A stretch of 64,000 bases of DNA from Eriocheir sinensis (taxonomy: Eukaryota; Arthropoda; Malacostraca; Decapoda; Varunidae): the NCBI RefSeq assembly GCF_024679095.1, contig NC_066531.1:6641966-6705965 (forward strand), written 5' to 3'. A model generated the notes under the pieces. It saw only the letters and a list, made by a program, of their open reading frames with translations, made no database searches and was not told the DNA's origin. Shown one piece after another: positions 34,976 through 46,396 of the stretch. Numbering within the stretch: position 1 is the stretch's first letter; every line of letters starts with the position of its first letter. The translations under genes were made by a program, and so were the position numbers.

Positions 34976-35250
34976 CCCCGCTGCTGTATTGCTAGAGACC
35001 AACCCAGCACATTGTTCATTACTTGTGGAAAAGATACCATCAGCTGCTCCGGCAACAGCCACTGCTTCAACATATGCTGGCCCTATGACACCAGCCACTG
35101 CTTCATCATCTGCTGGCCCAATGACACCTGCCACTGCTTCATCATCTGCTGGCCCAGTGACACTGCAAGGGATGACAATGAAGCTGCTCCATCACAGTCA
35201 CCACCTACTTCATCAAAGTTAAGAGATGCCTTTCATAGGGCAGCAGTATA
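34976..35250 (+). pseudogene. Possible third exon with 36-bp repeats
   Basis: A splice-acceptor-like CTTTTTTTCAG precedes an open stretch with three units of ATASSSAGPMTP (36 bp each, about 35060-35165). It lies downstream of the Myb-like gene in the same orientation, so it may be a low-complexity C-terminal exon of it or of a variant. No domain is recognised. Confidence 0.35.
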
Positions 35251-35460
35251 ATTTTTTGATCCTGGGGCTGAATATTACTGCCTCAAGGCTATGATTTTGT
35301 CACTTTTTTTTATTACTGAGGAGGTTAGGGTGGAAGGGGTGAAAAATAATATCTGCTGTTTTTCGACAGAAATGGTTAGCAAATTCATTCAAAGCACAAA
35401 ATTGACCAGAAAAAAATTGTGTGCCATTGTGAGTGGGTTCACTTGAGATTGGGCTCCAAT

Positions 35461-35760
35461 ACGCCTCCGTGGTCTAGCAGTCAGCATGCCTGGCTTCTAC
35501 GCTGGCCCGGGTTCGAATCCCGGCCCGGGCAGTCGGCGTGCAGCTCACCCAGCTGATCATCCTCCCTCTCGGGCTGGTCGATAAATGACTACCTGGGGAA
35601 ACCTGGGGAAACTGTGGTAACCCGGATGTCACACTGGCCCTGTGTCCCGGGGTAATGGGCTCCCTCCCACCACAGGCTCAAGGGCCAATGTTACGGAGAT
35701 GAGCACCGAGGCCACGCGCTGCTACAGCGTATGCCCCAACTTTACCTTTACCTTTATTGG
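35461..35760 (+). mobile_element. tRNA-derived SINE (SINE-2)
   Basis: Head with A box TGGTCTAGCAGT and a perfect B box GGTTCGAATCC, closely tRNA-like over 70 bp (CCGGGTTCGAATCCCGGCCC). A 220-bp unrelated body and a TTTACC repeat tail at 35740-35757 follow. The tail and body show it is a SINE and not a tRNA gene. Confidence 0.85.
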
Positions 35761-36205
35761 CTCGACTGACAGACATGGCTTTGTATGCCGAAGGTCACTG
35801 GTTTAATCCCCACAGCCAGCTCTCTCTAACTTGGATTTTTCTGAGTTCCCTAGAGCCTAGATTAATTTATCGGTGTTAAATGAGGAGATTTGCACCGGCA
35901 CTCAGTCGTGGGTGTTACAAGATACGTTGTTACAATCAGGGGCATCATTTGGACTTCAAAAGTGGGAGGGACATTAGGGCAGACAGTTTTATATAGGTAC
36001 CGATCATATTTCAATTTTATGTAGTCTGTGATGCAGGCAGGATATTCATTAGCACCTAATTAGACTCATGCTGCTCTCCAGTGCTCTCTGATGCACTCAC
36101 AATCAAAGATGTATAGTACTACCAGCTCAAACGTGCGGCTGTGACATAGGCCTCTAGGGAATAAGCGGCAGTACAGCGTTGCCATGTCTTAACCCCACCT
36201 TGGTT

Positions 36206-36206
36206 G

Positions 36207-36282
<76 letters not shown>

Positions 36283-36305
36283 TTCCTCCCTTGTACATTC
36301 CTTTC

Positions 36306-36370
<65 letters not shown>
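36206..36370 (+). repeat. Two (CT)n tracts
   Basis: (CT)n at 36208-36279 and 36311-36370. Confidence 0.95.
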
Positions 36371-36375
<5 letters not shown>

Positions 36376-36409
36376 GCCAGGATATGAGAGGTTGTTCTTT
36401 ACTTCTTCA

Positions 36410-36765
36410 TTAATTTTTTTCGAGTGTGGGGATTTCTTTTCTTGCGTAGAACTGCAAAACTGTTCTGTGCAGTACACCTTCATTGAAGTTATCAAAGAAG
36501 TCCATGATGGGTTTTGATCGCTGCCTTTTCTTGGGAGATGTAAACTTGGGAGCGCGATTCTCTACATTTTCTCTTGCTTCTTTGTTAATTTTTTCCACAG
36601 TTCTTTCGTTGCTGGAGCTGTGCGACGAGTAACCTTTGACAGGGCTTCAAGAGTGCTTCCATTCTGTTTCTCCTGTTCAAAATACTGGCGGACATTGAAG
36701 ATAACTTGTTTTGTTTGGCTATGTAGATGCTGGAAGAGTGTTGGTGGAGCAGCCATATCGATCAT
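36410..36765 (-). pseudogene. IS630/Tc1-like transposase N-terminal fragment
   Basis: Two overlapping minus-strand frames: HLHSQTKQVIFNVRQYFEQE, then KPIMDFFDNFNEGVLHRTVL and FYARKEIPTLEKN. The pattern of one helical block, then Asp-Asp-Phe and Arg-Arg-Thr-like residues, then a KEIPTL helix is what I know from arthropod proteins annotated with DDE_3-type transposase ends. The catalytic part is absent. Tentative. Confidence 0.4.
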
Positions 36766-37457
36766 GTCTGGTCAAGGACGCCGACTGACCTGAGTGGAGT
36801 CACCTGACCTCTCCACCTGTGTGGATGGCGGGCATGTCTGGGTGGTGGCCGGGAGCGTTACCGCCGCGAGGATTTTAATGTTTTTTTTTCATACCTATGT
36901 CAGCTTATTTTAACGTACATTCCTTCACGATATAATCTAAATATAATTGTGAAACCCCCTTACCCATCCCAAAACGTAAGGGAAACTCATTAATAAGTAA
37001 AGCATTTTCTTAGCAACACTGTAAAATATGTATGCAACGTTTCTTTGTATGCTTACAAATATCTTATTCATAATAAGTTAACTGTTCTTCCATACGTTAT
37101 AATACTAAGATTAAATGTGTATGCATATTTGCTGATCACATTTGCCATGGTTTTACTTAAATTAGAACATTTCTACATCGCGGGCTGGGAGACACGCGGC
37201 ATGGCTGTACAAGGGACCCCGTACGCTTACTCCGCCCACAACCGCACGTTTAGTGTAGTTATAGTATGTATACCTATATGGTAGCATTGAGTAATCTTAG
37301 GTCCCTTGGTAAAGTGTTCACCTAAGTCCGACCCAAGCTGACAACATAAACCTAAGCGTGTTTGCAAGCTGAGTGCTTAGAATATTGGCATAATAATAAA
37401 ATATGCTGAAAACTGGATGCCACTACTTTATTTAATATATGAGTATTTATATACTGG
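36766..37457. other. Intergenic, no gene seen
   Basis: AT-rich with no recognisable coding content. Confidence 0.5.
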
Positions 37458-38470
37458 GGATGTGTTACGAGTGGGGTCCCACAAGGTTCGGTATTAGGTC
37501 CACTTTTGTTTATTATTTATATCAATGACTTAGACACAGGAATTAGTAGTGATGTTAGTAAATTTGCAGATGATACCAAGATCGGTAGAGTAATTGAGTC
37601 GGATCAGGACGCTAGTATTCTCCAAGGTGAACTCAATAGATTATATGACTGGGCGGATAAATGGCAGATGGAGTTCAATGTAGGGAAGTGCAGTATTCTG
37701 AGTGTAGGTAGGAACAACCCCTCACATAACTATTGCTTAAATGACACTCTCATAAGTAGGTCTGGGTGCGAGAGGGATTTAGGGGTCTTAGTGAGCTCTG
37801 ATCTCCGTCCAAGGGCACAATGCATTCAAGCTAGAAATCGAGCTAATAGGATACTGGGATTTATTTCAAGGAGCGTAAGCAACAGAAGCCCCGAAGTCTT
37901 CCTCAAACTATATTTAGCATTAGTTAGACCTCATCTTGACTATGCGGTTCAGTTCTGGTCACCCTACTATAGAATGGATATCAAAATGTTAGAATCGGTG
38001 CAGAGGAGGATGACTAAGATGATTCAGGGGTTGAGAACTTCACTTCATACGAGGAAAGACTCAAACAGTTAAACTTGCATTCTCTAGAAAGGCGAAGGGT
38101 GCGTGGAGACATGATCGAGGTTTATAAATGGATGAAGGGCTTTAATAAGGGAGACATGCATAAGGTTTTGTTGGTAAGAGAACCGGGTAGGACACGAAGT
38201 AACGGGTTTAAACTGGATAAATTCAGATTCAACAGGGACATAGGCAAAAATTGGTTTACTAATAGGGTGGTAGATGAGTGGAATAGGCTTAGCAGTCATG
38301 TGGTGAGTGCCAATACAATTGTCACATTCAAAAATAGACTAGATAAATTCATGGACAGCGATATTAGGTGGGGTTAGATACACGGGAGCTTAGGGTCAAA
38401 GGAGCTGCCTCGTACAGGCCTACCGGCCTCTTGCAGACTCCTGCGTTCTTATGTTCTTATGTTCTTATGT
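37458..38470 (+). mobile_element. CR1-like LINE, 3' half
   Basis: Open from TSGVPQGSVLGPLLFIIYIN through FADDTKIG (the YADD-type box is FADD), DWADKWQMEFNVGKCSILSV, CERDLGVLVSSDLRP and RPHLDYAVQFWSPYY to a frame change near 38040-38070. The other frame finishes with RRVRGDMIEVYKWMKGFN and VDEWNRLSSHVVSANTI, stopping near 38376. The tail ends in tandem TTCTTATG units at 38440-38470, typical of CR1-type LINE ends. It is 5' truncated and has one frameshift. Confidence 0.85.
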
Positions 38471-38674
38471 TCATTATCTCAATACGAATAACCGGCAGGA
38501 GTAATTTGTTTTCTAACTTGATTTTAAAGCAACAATAATTATAAATCATATTTTAAATTACATTATAATGTCATCTTTTTCATTTGCATGTGAGTACCTT
38601 TCTGCTACAAAAAAAAAAAAAAAAAATTCCCATGTTTCGTTTTCCTTAACTCAAATATTTCACATTTTATTCAA

Positions 38675-39212
38675 TAACAAAGGCATCAAACACTAATTGT
38701 ATGTTCATGCCATGTAAGTTTTTTTTTTCTGTTCACATAAACTACATCGTTTTCCTTTGGTGCCATTATTTTCACATGGGTACAGTCTATCACTCCCACA
38801 ACACCGGCAAAATTGGTAAAATTCTGCTTGCTTTTCACGGATCTCCACCCTATCAAGGGGAGACTGGATAAACCTCCTGACTACCTACGGGTCACTGAGG
38901 GCGACCAGAGTTTCCGCAATCACCCTGCTTACACTACTCTGGCTTACCCCAAACTCATCACTTGAACATTGCAGCATTTTTCCTGTAGCTAAGTATCTTT
39001 AAGTCAAAATCACTTTCAACCCCGGGGTGAGGGAATGCTCCCTTTGAACTGGATCTTGTAGCTCTCTTCTCACCAAAATCAGTCACATATTCCATTCCTG
39101 CACGGTCTAATATGTATATTTTGACAAGTTCACCATCATTATACAGTTCCAAAGCGTCCTATCGAACTCTAAATTGCGGAGGCGGGCTGGGCGAGGAAGT
39201 CCGGCGGCCATG
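38675..39212 (-). pseudogene. HARBI1-like transposase, N-terminal half (copy B)
   Basis: Near-identical to 125-668. The piece ELYNDGELVKIYILDRAGME is open at 39152-38958. GVSQSSVSRVIAETL and VIDCTHVKIMAPK lie in other frames further along. The catalytic domain after the first Asp is lost near 38675, close to the 3' end of the CR1-like LINE (38470). Confidence 0.75.
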
Positions 39213-39419
39213 TTGATATGGGTCTGGGTCTGGGATTCACTATTAACATTACTAATAAGTGTTTAGAAGTCCTCGCCAGCACTCCCAAGTTAATACCGAA
39301 GTTAATAGTAGGTATTAGGCTAATAGTTGGTGAGGATACAGTTTGAGAGTGAAGTTATTACCAAAGTCGAAAGTTAATACCAAGTTTAGTATTAATAGTT
39401 GTCGAGGATACGGGCCCTG

Positions 39420-40411
39420 ACCTGTTGCATAAAGCGACAAATCATTACGAATTAACAGCACTGTGGCAGGTAAATCTAGCACCATCACCGAATCACTGAC
39501 AGAGAAAGGGAAAGGTTCCAGCTGATAAGCCTCAAACTCATCCTTTGACTTGAAGGGAACGTGAATCACTATACGTAGCTTCCGGCGTCAGGAATGACTC
39601 CAGCAAGGGATAGTAGTGGTGTATGGCATGCATGTCAAACAAAGGTGTTAGTTGGTGTTCATCTTCTCCTATTTTTAAAGCCCTTTGTAAATCTCTGACA
39701 GGGAAAAGAGAAGAAGTAACCCTACCACAATCTGCATCCACTACATTCTGAATTATTAGTGCATTAGTATGGAGGACAGAGTTGACCGCACTCTCCAAGG
39801 CAGGCAAGGTTTGTTGGACACGTGCCATTTCGTACAGATTCCCCATGCCGGTATACAACTCATTAAAGGAAGTCCCTAAGGTTCGAGAATAAGAAGCAAT
39901 GCCCTGTACCGCATGCTCAAGTCTGGAAATGTGTAAGGAATTCATCTGAATGGTTTTGTGTTGAGTAGCAACAAGTGAGGTCAAGTGGTTATACCTATCC
40001 CGCAGTTCCTCCACATCCTCATCCATTGAGGTTCCAAACAACATGCGGGAAAGTTGCCCAATCCCATTGACCAAGCCCCGCTTAGTACGGTTAGAAAAGG
40101 AAAGGTCTGCGTAGTTCTCCAAAGCCAGGGTCAGAGTGTCATTCAAGTACCTTATGCGCTCATGCATCAGACGCGTGATACCCTTTACAGGAGCATCCCT
40201 ATCCAGCTGCAACACAACCTCACTCACTTGTTCCGCTATTGTCCTCGTTGTGCCCGGTATTTCCACCTGGGCAGTAAACGGGTACTGGACCGACAGGACA
40301 TCCTCAATCAGAGAAACCCGGCCCAAATGACCAGAGAGGGCTCCCGGCTTGAGGTGCGCAGGATCTGCAGCCAGAAGAACGCAGAAGGCAGTAGATGGCG
40401 AAGGGCAACAT
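39420..40411 (-). pseudogene. env: Retrovirus-like env (copy 2), cut by Harbinger
   Basis: Copy of 14661-15668. It has the same RTKRGLVNGIG cleavage-type site, LFGTSMDEDVEEL and helical region. It has the same change of frame near 39560 as copy 1. Another indel near the start fuses the signal-like region to a different frame. The 3' part ends at SLYATGQ, where the Harbinger end at 39416 begins. Not functional. Confidence 0.8.
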
Positions 40412-40435
40412 TTCCTGGAACCAAGCAGAAAACTC

Positions 40436-40830
40436 TCATTGGCGAGGACGCAGGTTATAATCGTGCGGTGGAAAGATAGATAAGGCATCGTCAGGCTGAG
40501 GCAAAAAGGCGGTTCTCGCGGGTTCAACTAAAGTCGAATCAAGAACCTCAGGCTGGGCGTCAGTCTTTTTGAGACGATCACTATGCACAATTCCATACGA
40601 ATTAAAAATGATGTCATAAAGCTCAAATTTTTGTCCACCTAGTTGTCTAACTATCTGGCGTGGGCCAACGAATTCAGGGGACAACTTCGACTGTCTCTGG
40701 AACTCGAAGCATAAAAAGTCATCCACTTTTAAGGAAACTGGGGCGGCACGCTTGTGTTGCTGCAAGCACATAGCCTCAGATGTAGACAGTAGTCTCTCTT
40801 TGACGTTTCTATGAATATCTGAAAAAAACT
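40436..40830 (-). pseudogene. pol: Integrase C-terminal tail of the env-bearing element (copy 2)
   Basis: Open for about 110 codons: LQQHKRAAPVSLKVDDFLC, QSKLSPEFVGPRQIVRQLGG, IVHSDRLKKT, HDYNLRPRQ. Better preserved than copy 1. It begins at the same breakpoint, which means truncation came before duplication. Confidence 0.8.
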
Positions 40831-41122
40831 TTGAGTTGAACCATCGACTCCGTATCCTTGATGGTGTCAGCGGAACCGCCTAAATATTAGGCGGGCAAAC
40901 TCTCAAAACAAAACTAAGGCGTCATGACTTTATTTTTTTACCTAGCATCACCAAATTTTGCATGTAGCCTGCCACTGGTAATGCTCATAGACCCATGAAG
41001 TCACATTTTTATTTCAGTTCGTGTTAGTATCAATAAGATATACAAAACACTTAAGCACCGCTAAAACACGACACTAACATCTCTTCTGCCCGAACAGTTT
41101 CTGCTTTTTAAAACCACTCTTG

Positions 41123-41158
<36 letters not shown>

Positions 41159-41416
41159 ATCATACTAAAACATATTAGCCTAATGCATCTCTGGACCGAT
41201 TTCTTTTGCGGTGAATGCATTTATAGATATACTTTTTTTTTCGCGTATTATCCTTACCTCTTATCCAATTTCATGCTCCGTTACTTATATTACTAGACAC
41301 CAGTACTGCATTGCTTTCTGTAATACATGATTCACTCATTAGTCCACGAAAAACTTATAGATGGTATTTCTTTTAAGGATGTGAGGAAACCAGTGTTGTA
41401 GGTGGAATTCCTGAAG

Positions 41417-41451
<35 letters not shown>

Positions 41452-41479
41452 ATTTATCTTAAGAAAAAAACGTTCCTGC

Positions 41480-42005
41480 AAAATAATGGCCCAGTTTTCT
41501 TAAATACATAATAATAACTTAGTATTCGTAAATGCAAATTAATAGCCCAGTTTTCTTAAATGCATAATAATAACTTACTATTCGTAAATGCATAATAACA
41601 GCCTAGTATTCCTAAATGCAAAATAATAGCCTAGTATTCCTAAATGCAAAATAATAGCCTAGTTTACGAAATGCAAAATAACAGTATTCCTAAATGCAAA
41701 ATAATACTTAGTATTCCTAAATGCAAACTATTAGTTTAGTATTCCTAAATGCGTAAGAGCCTACTAGTTCCCTAAATGCAAAATAATAGCTCAGTATTCC
41801 TAAATGCAAAATAATATTTTAGTATTCCTAAATGCATAATAGCCTACTAATTTCATAAATGCAAAATAATAGCCTAGTATCCTAAATGTAAAATAATAGC
41901 TTTGTATTCGTAAATGCAAAATGATTGCTTGGTATTTCTAAATAGCCTAGTATTCATGAATTCGAATTAATAGCATGATTCAATTAAATGCAAAATTATA
42001 AGCTA
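41480..42005. repeat. TAAATGC minisatellite, shorter paralogous array
   Basis: Units of about 28 bp (CCTAAATGCAAAATAATAG core) with few dimer units. Confidence 0.9.
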
Positions 42006-42360
42006 GCGTACACAGTAAAATTATAATGTATTTGTCTTGACTACTTCATTGGCTTATTAGCAAGTTATTACAGATTGTAAAACTCTTCCCACTTATCATT
42101 TATTACAGAAGTTGCAGATACGGTATAACATGCAGAAAACCTTACATTATACGAATAAAATCCAATATTCCTCAAAACAACTCACTTCGTTCCAAGGAGA
42201 TCAAGCCCCCAGGTTAAGAACCGCTGAATGGACTGTACTGGCTATCAGTTCGCCTCTTCGCCGCCAGAGGCCACTTGCGTGCGATACAGGTCAAAAGAAG
42301 AAGAAGAAGCGGCGACGTATGTAAACAAACATTGGCTGACGGAGCGGCCGTGGTCCCACA

Positions 42361-42600
42361 GCTGGATCTGGATCTGGATTAATGATGCGCACGGCACCTG
42401 TATAGGTGCATAACACGCATATGTGTTGGCTGTTGGGGGGACGGGGGACCCGAGTGTGCAGGGGAGGGAAGTGAATCAAGTGTAATTGTTAGTGTTGGTG
42501 TGTTGTGGTGGCAAGTGAGTATGTATTTGTTTTTTGAATGAATCTATTGCACCGCAGTCTAAAATCTGTTGAGGGAGGCTGTTCCAGTCACGTATGTGGC
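42361..42600 (-). mobile_element. LINE 3' end with coding remnant
   Basis: Minus strand: DWNSLPQQILDCGAIDSFKK, the typical WN-x-LP and SFK end of LINE RT proteins, then 3' sequence and an ATCCAGATCCAGATCC tail. 5' truncated at about 42600, where another LINE in opposite orientation abuts. Confidence 0.75.
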
Positions 42601-42915
42601 GTATGTGGCCTGGACCACACACGCCTCGACGCTCACCTCCACCATTGAGCACCTGCTGCTGCACTGCCCACGCCACCACTCCCGGCGAGTGCTGCTCCGA
42701 CACCAACTCCGCGTCCTGGACATGCCCACCCTTGACCTGCCCACGTTGCTGGCGGCGGCAGGCGTCCACCCCTCACGGCAGGACTGTCATCCGCCTCACC
42801 GGCGCCTTCCTTAATAGGACGGGGCAGCTGACGCGCCTGTGAAGCCCTCACAGGACGACACCAGGGCTCATGTGAGCGACTAGATCGCCGCGGCCCGAAA
42901 CAACAACATACTTCA
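42600..42915 (+). mobile_element. LINE 3' end, different family
   Basis: Plus strand: TIEHLLLHCPRHHSRRVLLR, DMPTLDLPTLLAAAGVHP, then after a frame change FLNRTGQLTRL and a stop near 42840. The 3' end carries CGACTAGATCGCCGCGGCCC and an AAC-type tail. The Cys-His motif relates it to 20440-20640. Confidence 0.7.
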
Positions 42916-43180
42916 TTTTGGGACAATGCCTGCGTAGGGGTGCTCTTATTTAGGCTGTGGGCGGGTGAATTCAGGTTCTTCAAATCAGGAGAACCCAGTT
43001 TATTACATACCATTTCCACCCAGCAAGTGCTATCCAGACAAACACTGCCTGTGGTGGAGACTGTGTGGTCTTGCAAATCGTGTGGAGGCTCCGATGTTCA
43101 AGTAAGCCCAAAAGTTTATCTGTAGCAAACATTTCGTTGGAGGTAATGGTGAGTACTAAATAACTGTATATTAAGTATGG

Positions 43181-44103
43181 GGTTCACCTCCAACTCGGAC
43201 CATTGCCTACTTGGACCATTGCCAACTCGGACCATCTCCAACTCGGACCGGACCGGCACCAACTCGGACCACAAGATACCAACTCGGACCACAATAATGG
43301 ACCAACTCGGACCAGATCTAGATATCAATGAATAGAACAAAAGGTAAAAACAAAAGCTTTGAAACAACAAAGCTCCCGCATCCAAGAATTTTGTTTGAAA
43401 TTTCTTATTAACAAACCTAAAATTACAAAAACTTAAAACAACAAGGTTAAGAAATAAAAAATTAAAATGTAGTAGTTGAAAAACAAAAGTATAAAAGCTT
43501 TGAAACAATAAAATTCACGTGTATCATTAAGACAATAACATTCACGGCAATGTAATGAGAAACTGCCTTCTGGGAGAACAATTAAAAGTTCAAGAAGTAA
43601 TATTCGATTTTGAGGGAATGTGTTTGGCGGGCTATCCCAGACGTTTTCTCAGATGTGGTTATGCGTGGTTGTGCAGGAAGTTTATATTTTAAACTTTTCC
43701 TGATATTTTGTTTAATTTATTATACTGCATCCTTTGCCTTCAAGAATAGAACTACTAAATATAGACTAGAATATGCAAAAGGTTTATTTGATGAAATCAC
43801 CGGACGCTAGAACACAATTTGTTTAGAGTTCAGTAATTTACACTTACATGTTTAATTTCCTTGATATACTGCACAGAAAGCTGTAATCTCACCTGTCGGG
43901 GACGCACTATGTCTAAACACTTGTCCACGATGGTTCAAGTTTGTAATAAAAACTGCCAGAGTTGGTCGTTCAGAATGATCCGAGTTGGTTGATATAATGC
44001 TCCGAGTTGATCGTTCAAAATGGTCCGAGTTGGTTGAGATGACGGTCTGAGTTGGTATTTCAGATTGGTCCGAGTTGGAGATGGTCCTAATTGGACCTAC
44101 CCC
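43181..44103. mobile_element. Element with 9-bp duplication and CAACTCGGACC arms (Mutator-like)
   Basis: 923 bp flanked by an exact TAAGTATGG at 43172-43180 and 44104-44112. Both arms (about 130 bp each) are made of degenerate CCAACTCGGACCA subrepeats, in opposite orientation on the two sides. The middle is AT-rich with no recognisable protein. The 9-bp duplication points to a Mutator-like element, as for 2409-5583, though the arm sequences are unrelated. Confidence 0.75.
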
Positions 44104-44112
44104 TAAGTATGG

Positions 44113-45751
44113 CAGCAACTTTAAGAGAGTAAAGTTTGTGGTTATTCATTGAAGCCATTGCTGTCTCTCAGCACTTTTAAACAATCTTGAAGTAAGGGCA
44201 GCCATCTCGCTTCAGGTCAATGCTGACTCTCTGTGTTGTATTATATATACTTCTCTTTGAGTGGACTGCAATAACCAGCAGGATTAAGAATGGTTTTATT
44301 GATGCGCCAATATATCATTCTCTACTTAACCAACTCCTCTTCTGTTGTCATATCTGTATCCTAGATACCATTACCCCTCCCAGAAATCAATAGGAAAGTT
44401 TATAAATCAAAACAAATGTGAATAAGATTATGGAATGTGCAAGGGATCCTGTATGGCCATGGGTGGCGCAAACTCGTGGCTCACCACTGTTTCTTACTCT
44501 GCCACCAGTGAGAAAGATAAAGTGCATATTCAACTTTATTAAGAGTGGTGCAATAAGTCATTAATGGAAGGGTGTTTCGAGAGCCCTCAAGGTTGGGGTA
44601 TGTTAAATATATATAAATTGTGAGTAGCTCATACTGTATACTTACATACATACATACATACATACTGTTCCCTAACGTATACTCTTGTAATCTATTCCTA
44701 TATAACGTAGCAGCCGCCGCAGCGGGTCTGTTGACGAGTGTAGGGCGTGTAATTGGATGGTCAGCGTAGTTGAACCCCCACCCCACCACCCCAATCGTAG
44801 TCGAGCAACTCTCGGGAAATGTCATGTTTCATAATTATGTACATATGGTACAATACTGACGGTTAACCCATCCACTTCTTGTAAGTTGATGCTAGATCAT
44901 TTTTACCGAGTAGTTTAAGGTACAAAATAAAACAGATTTGTGACAGCTGTCATCCAGATCGAACTGACGCTCCTGCTGTTAACTGACGCGGGAGTGACCT
45001 ACCGACTGCTACGTATGACCCTGGCCTCCATTTTACTCAAACTCCACTATAAGTATCGCGCATTGAACAACGTCCGTTTGTTTTCTGACACGTGCTTGTC
45101 ACACCATGTGACACTTGACACGCCCGTGTCTTTGTTGGACCCGGTACTGGGATAGTAATCGGTCCTTTTGTCAACCTACATGCACACCAATAAAGAGGTT
45201 AAATACTCAGTTAACACTTACCGAAAGGTAAAGTAGACTGCTATTTTGAGGGAGGGAGTGTCGGGCCCTCCATCCATTATGGCGACATGAAAACAACTGA
45301 CTTCAGGAACCCGCCGTTAGGTGCCGCCGCTGAAACCCTCGCGTAGTAACATTTTACGAATGTATTAGAAAATACAAATAGCTGCGGCATTAGTTGCTTT
45401 AATATAGAGAAAAAATAACGTAAAACTCTTAGAAGACCGTTTTTTTGTCCGAAATCGTTATAATCCATGCGCGTTTTTGGATATTACTGACTTAGGAACT
45501 AGTTTGTAGGGTGCACTGCAAGGCAGGTATGAGGCTCAGTCTGTGTATAGAGGCGGTTGTGAAACAATAACAATGGACTTAGAAAATCCAAGCCACCTAA
45601 CTCTATAATTAAAGAAGCTTGCCCTTCTGGCCCCTCCCCAAGGTAAAACGTATACGAAAATGCATTAGAATAATAATTATTTCACGTGCTAAAGTACTAC
45701 GAATATTGGTTTGGAGTGGTTATTCTTAAGTTTTGCCACATTAGGTTCTTA
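44113..45751. other. Intergenic, mostly unexplained
   Basis: No intact gene. It holds the degenerate exon at 44490-44640 and a short ACATACAT repeat at 44643-44664. Confidence 0.5.
44490..44640 (+). pseudogene. Degenerate ISL2EU-like exon
   Basis: Matches 46760-46890 (TGAGTGGTGCA..., WKGVSRAL versus YWKGALRTLEFG) including the sequence after the exon (TTGTGAGTAGCTCATACT). It is a second, older copy of the transposon about 2.2 kb upstream. Confidence 0.55.
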
Positions 45752-46296
45752 CTATCCATATCAGACCCAATGACATACTGTTTATTGCAAATATCTTTCA
45801 AACGAAGACTCGGATCAGCATGGTGCTTTGGCGAAGATTGTTTCACACACACCGCTAATTTTTTACTCTATTGTGCATTGGCGGATTCGGTTAATTACGG
45901 CATTTACTCTTGACTGTGATGCCAAAAATCTTTGTGAGCCACTTACACATTCAAACAGGATGTGTATCCACCAACTACCTCCACCCCTGGCTTCCCCTAC
46001 TCCCATCCCTTCCTTTCCCTCCCTCCTACCCTCCTCCCTCTGTCTATAAAAATATGTTTTCAGTGATCCTACTTCAATATTCCGTACTCGCTTTAGCAAT
46101 GGTTATATGTCTTCAAATTAATGTCAAATGACATTCAAGGGTATGTACTTTACAATCATATTTCATTCAGTCACATGAGATAAGTAGAAGTGAAGATATA
46201 AAATATTGAATTGAGGCCAAAGTACCACGCTGACCCGAGTCTTCGTTTGAAAGATATTTGCGAGAAACGGTATGCCATAGGGTTAGATATGGATAG
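45752..46296. mobile_element. TA-flanked MITE related to 16791-18156
   Basis: 545 bp with inverted arms of about 95 bp, starting CTATCCATATC. The arms share CAAATATCT-T-AAACGAA and GGATCAG with the 16791 element. The flanks are TA on the left and CA on the right. No coding. Confidence 0.75.
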
Positions 46297-46396
46297 CAGG
46301 TATCCTGTACCTACCTGATGCAGATTTCCTTTCAGAACAAAAGTGCTGCAATATTGCTGAACAATATTCTAACTGAATGGAAATTTATCTTACAGG

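Larger units (their letters stand above)
30780..39416. mobile_element. Harbinger-type ends with Myb-like and transposase genes (composite)
   Basis: The left end at 30780 and the right end at 39416 share GGCCCGTATCCTCGA in inverted orientation, each flanked by CTG (30777-30779 and 39417-39419). Inside, a Myb-like gene points right and a HARBI1 transposase points left, the gene content expected of Harbinger. However, the left flank is LTR leader and the right flank is env, and each of these is interrupted without its own other half. So this may be the ends of two elements fused by deletion or recombination and not one insertion. SINEs, LINEs and microsatellites have expanded the interior. Confidence 0.45.
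39420..42360. repeat. Paralogous segment, copy 2 (partner 14661-20292)
   Basis: Collinear with copy 1 but without the two MITEs and with a shorter minisatellite. Divergence by eye is about 4-6% in the coding part. Confidence 0.9.

Noticed and set aside
35461..35535. Possible tRNA gene
   Set aside because: The A and B boxes are good, but a SINE body and a TTTACC tail follow, and the anticodon arm does not fold cleanly.
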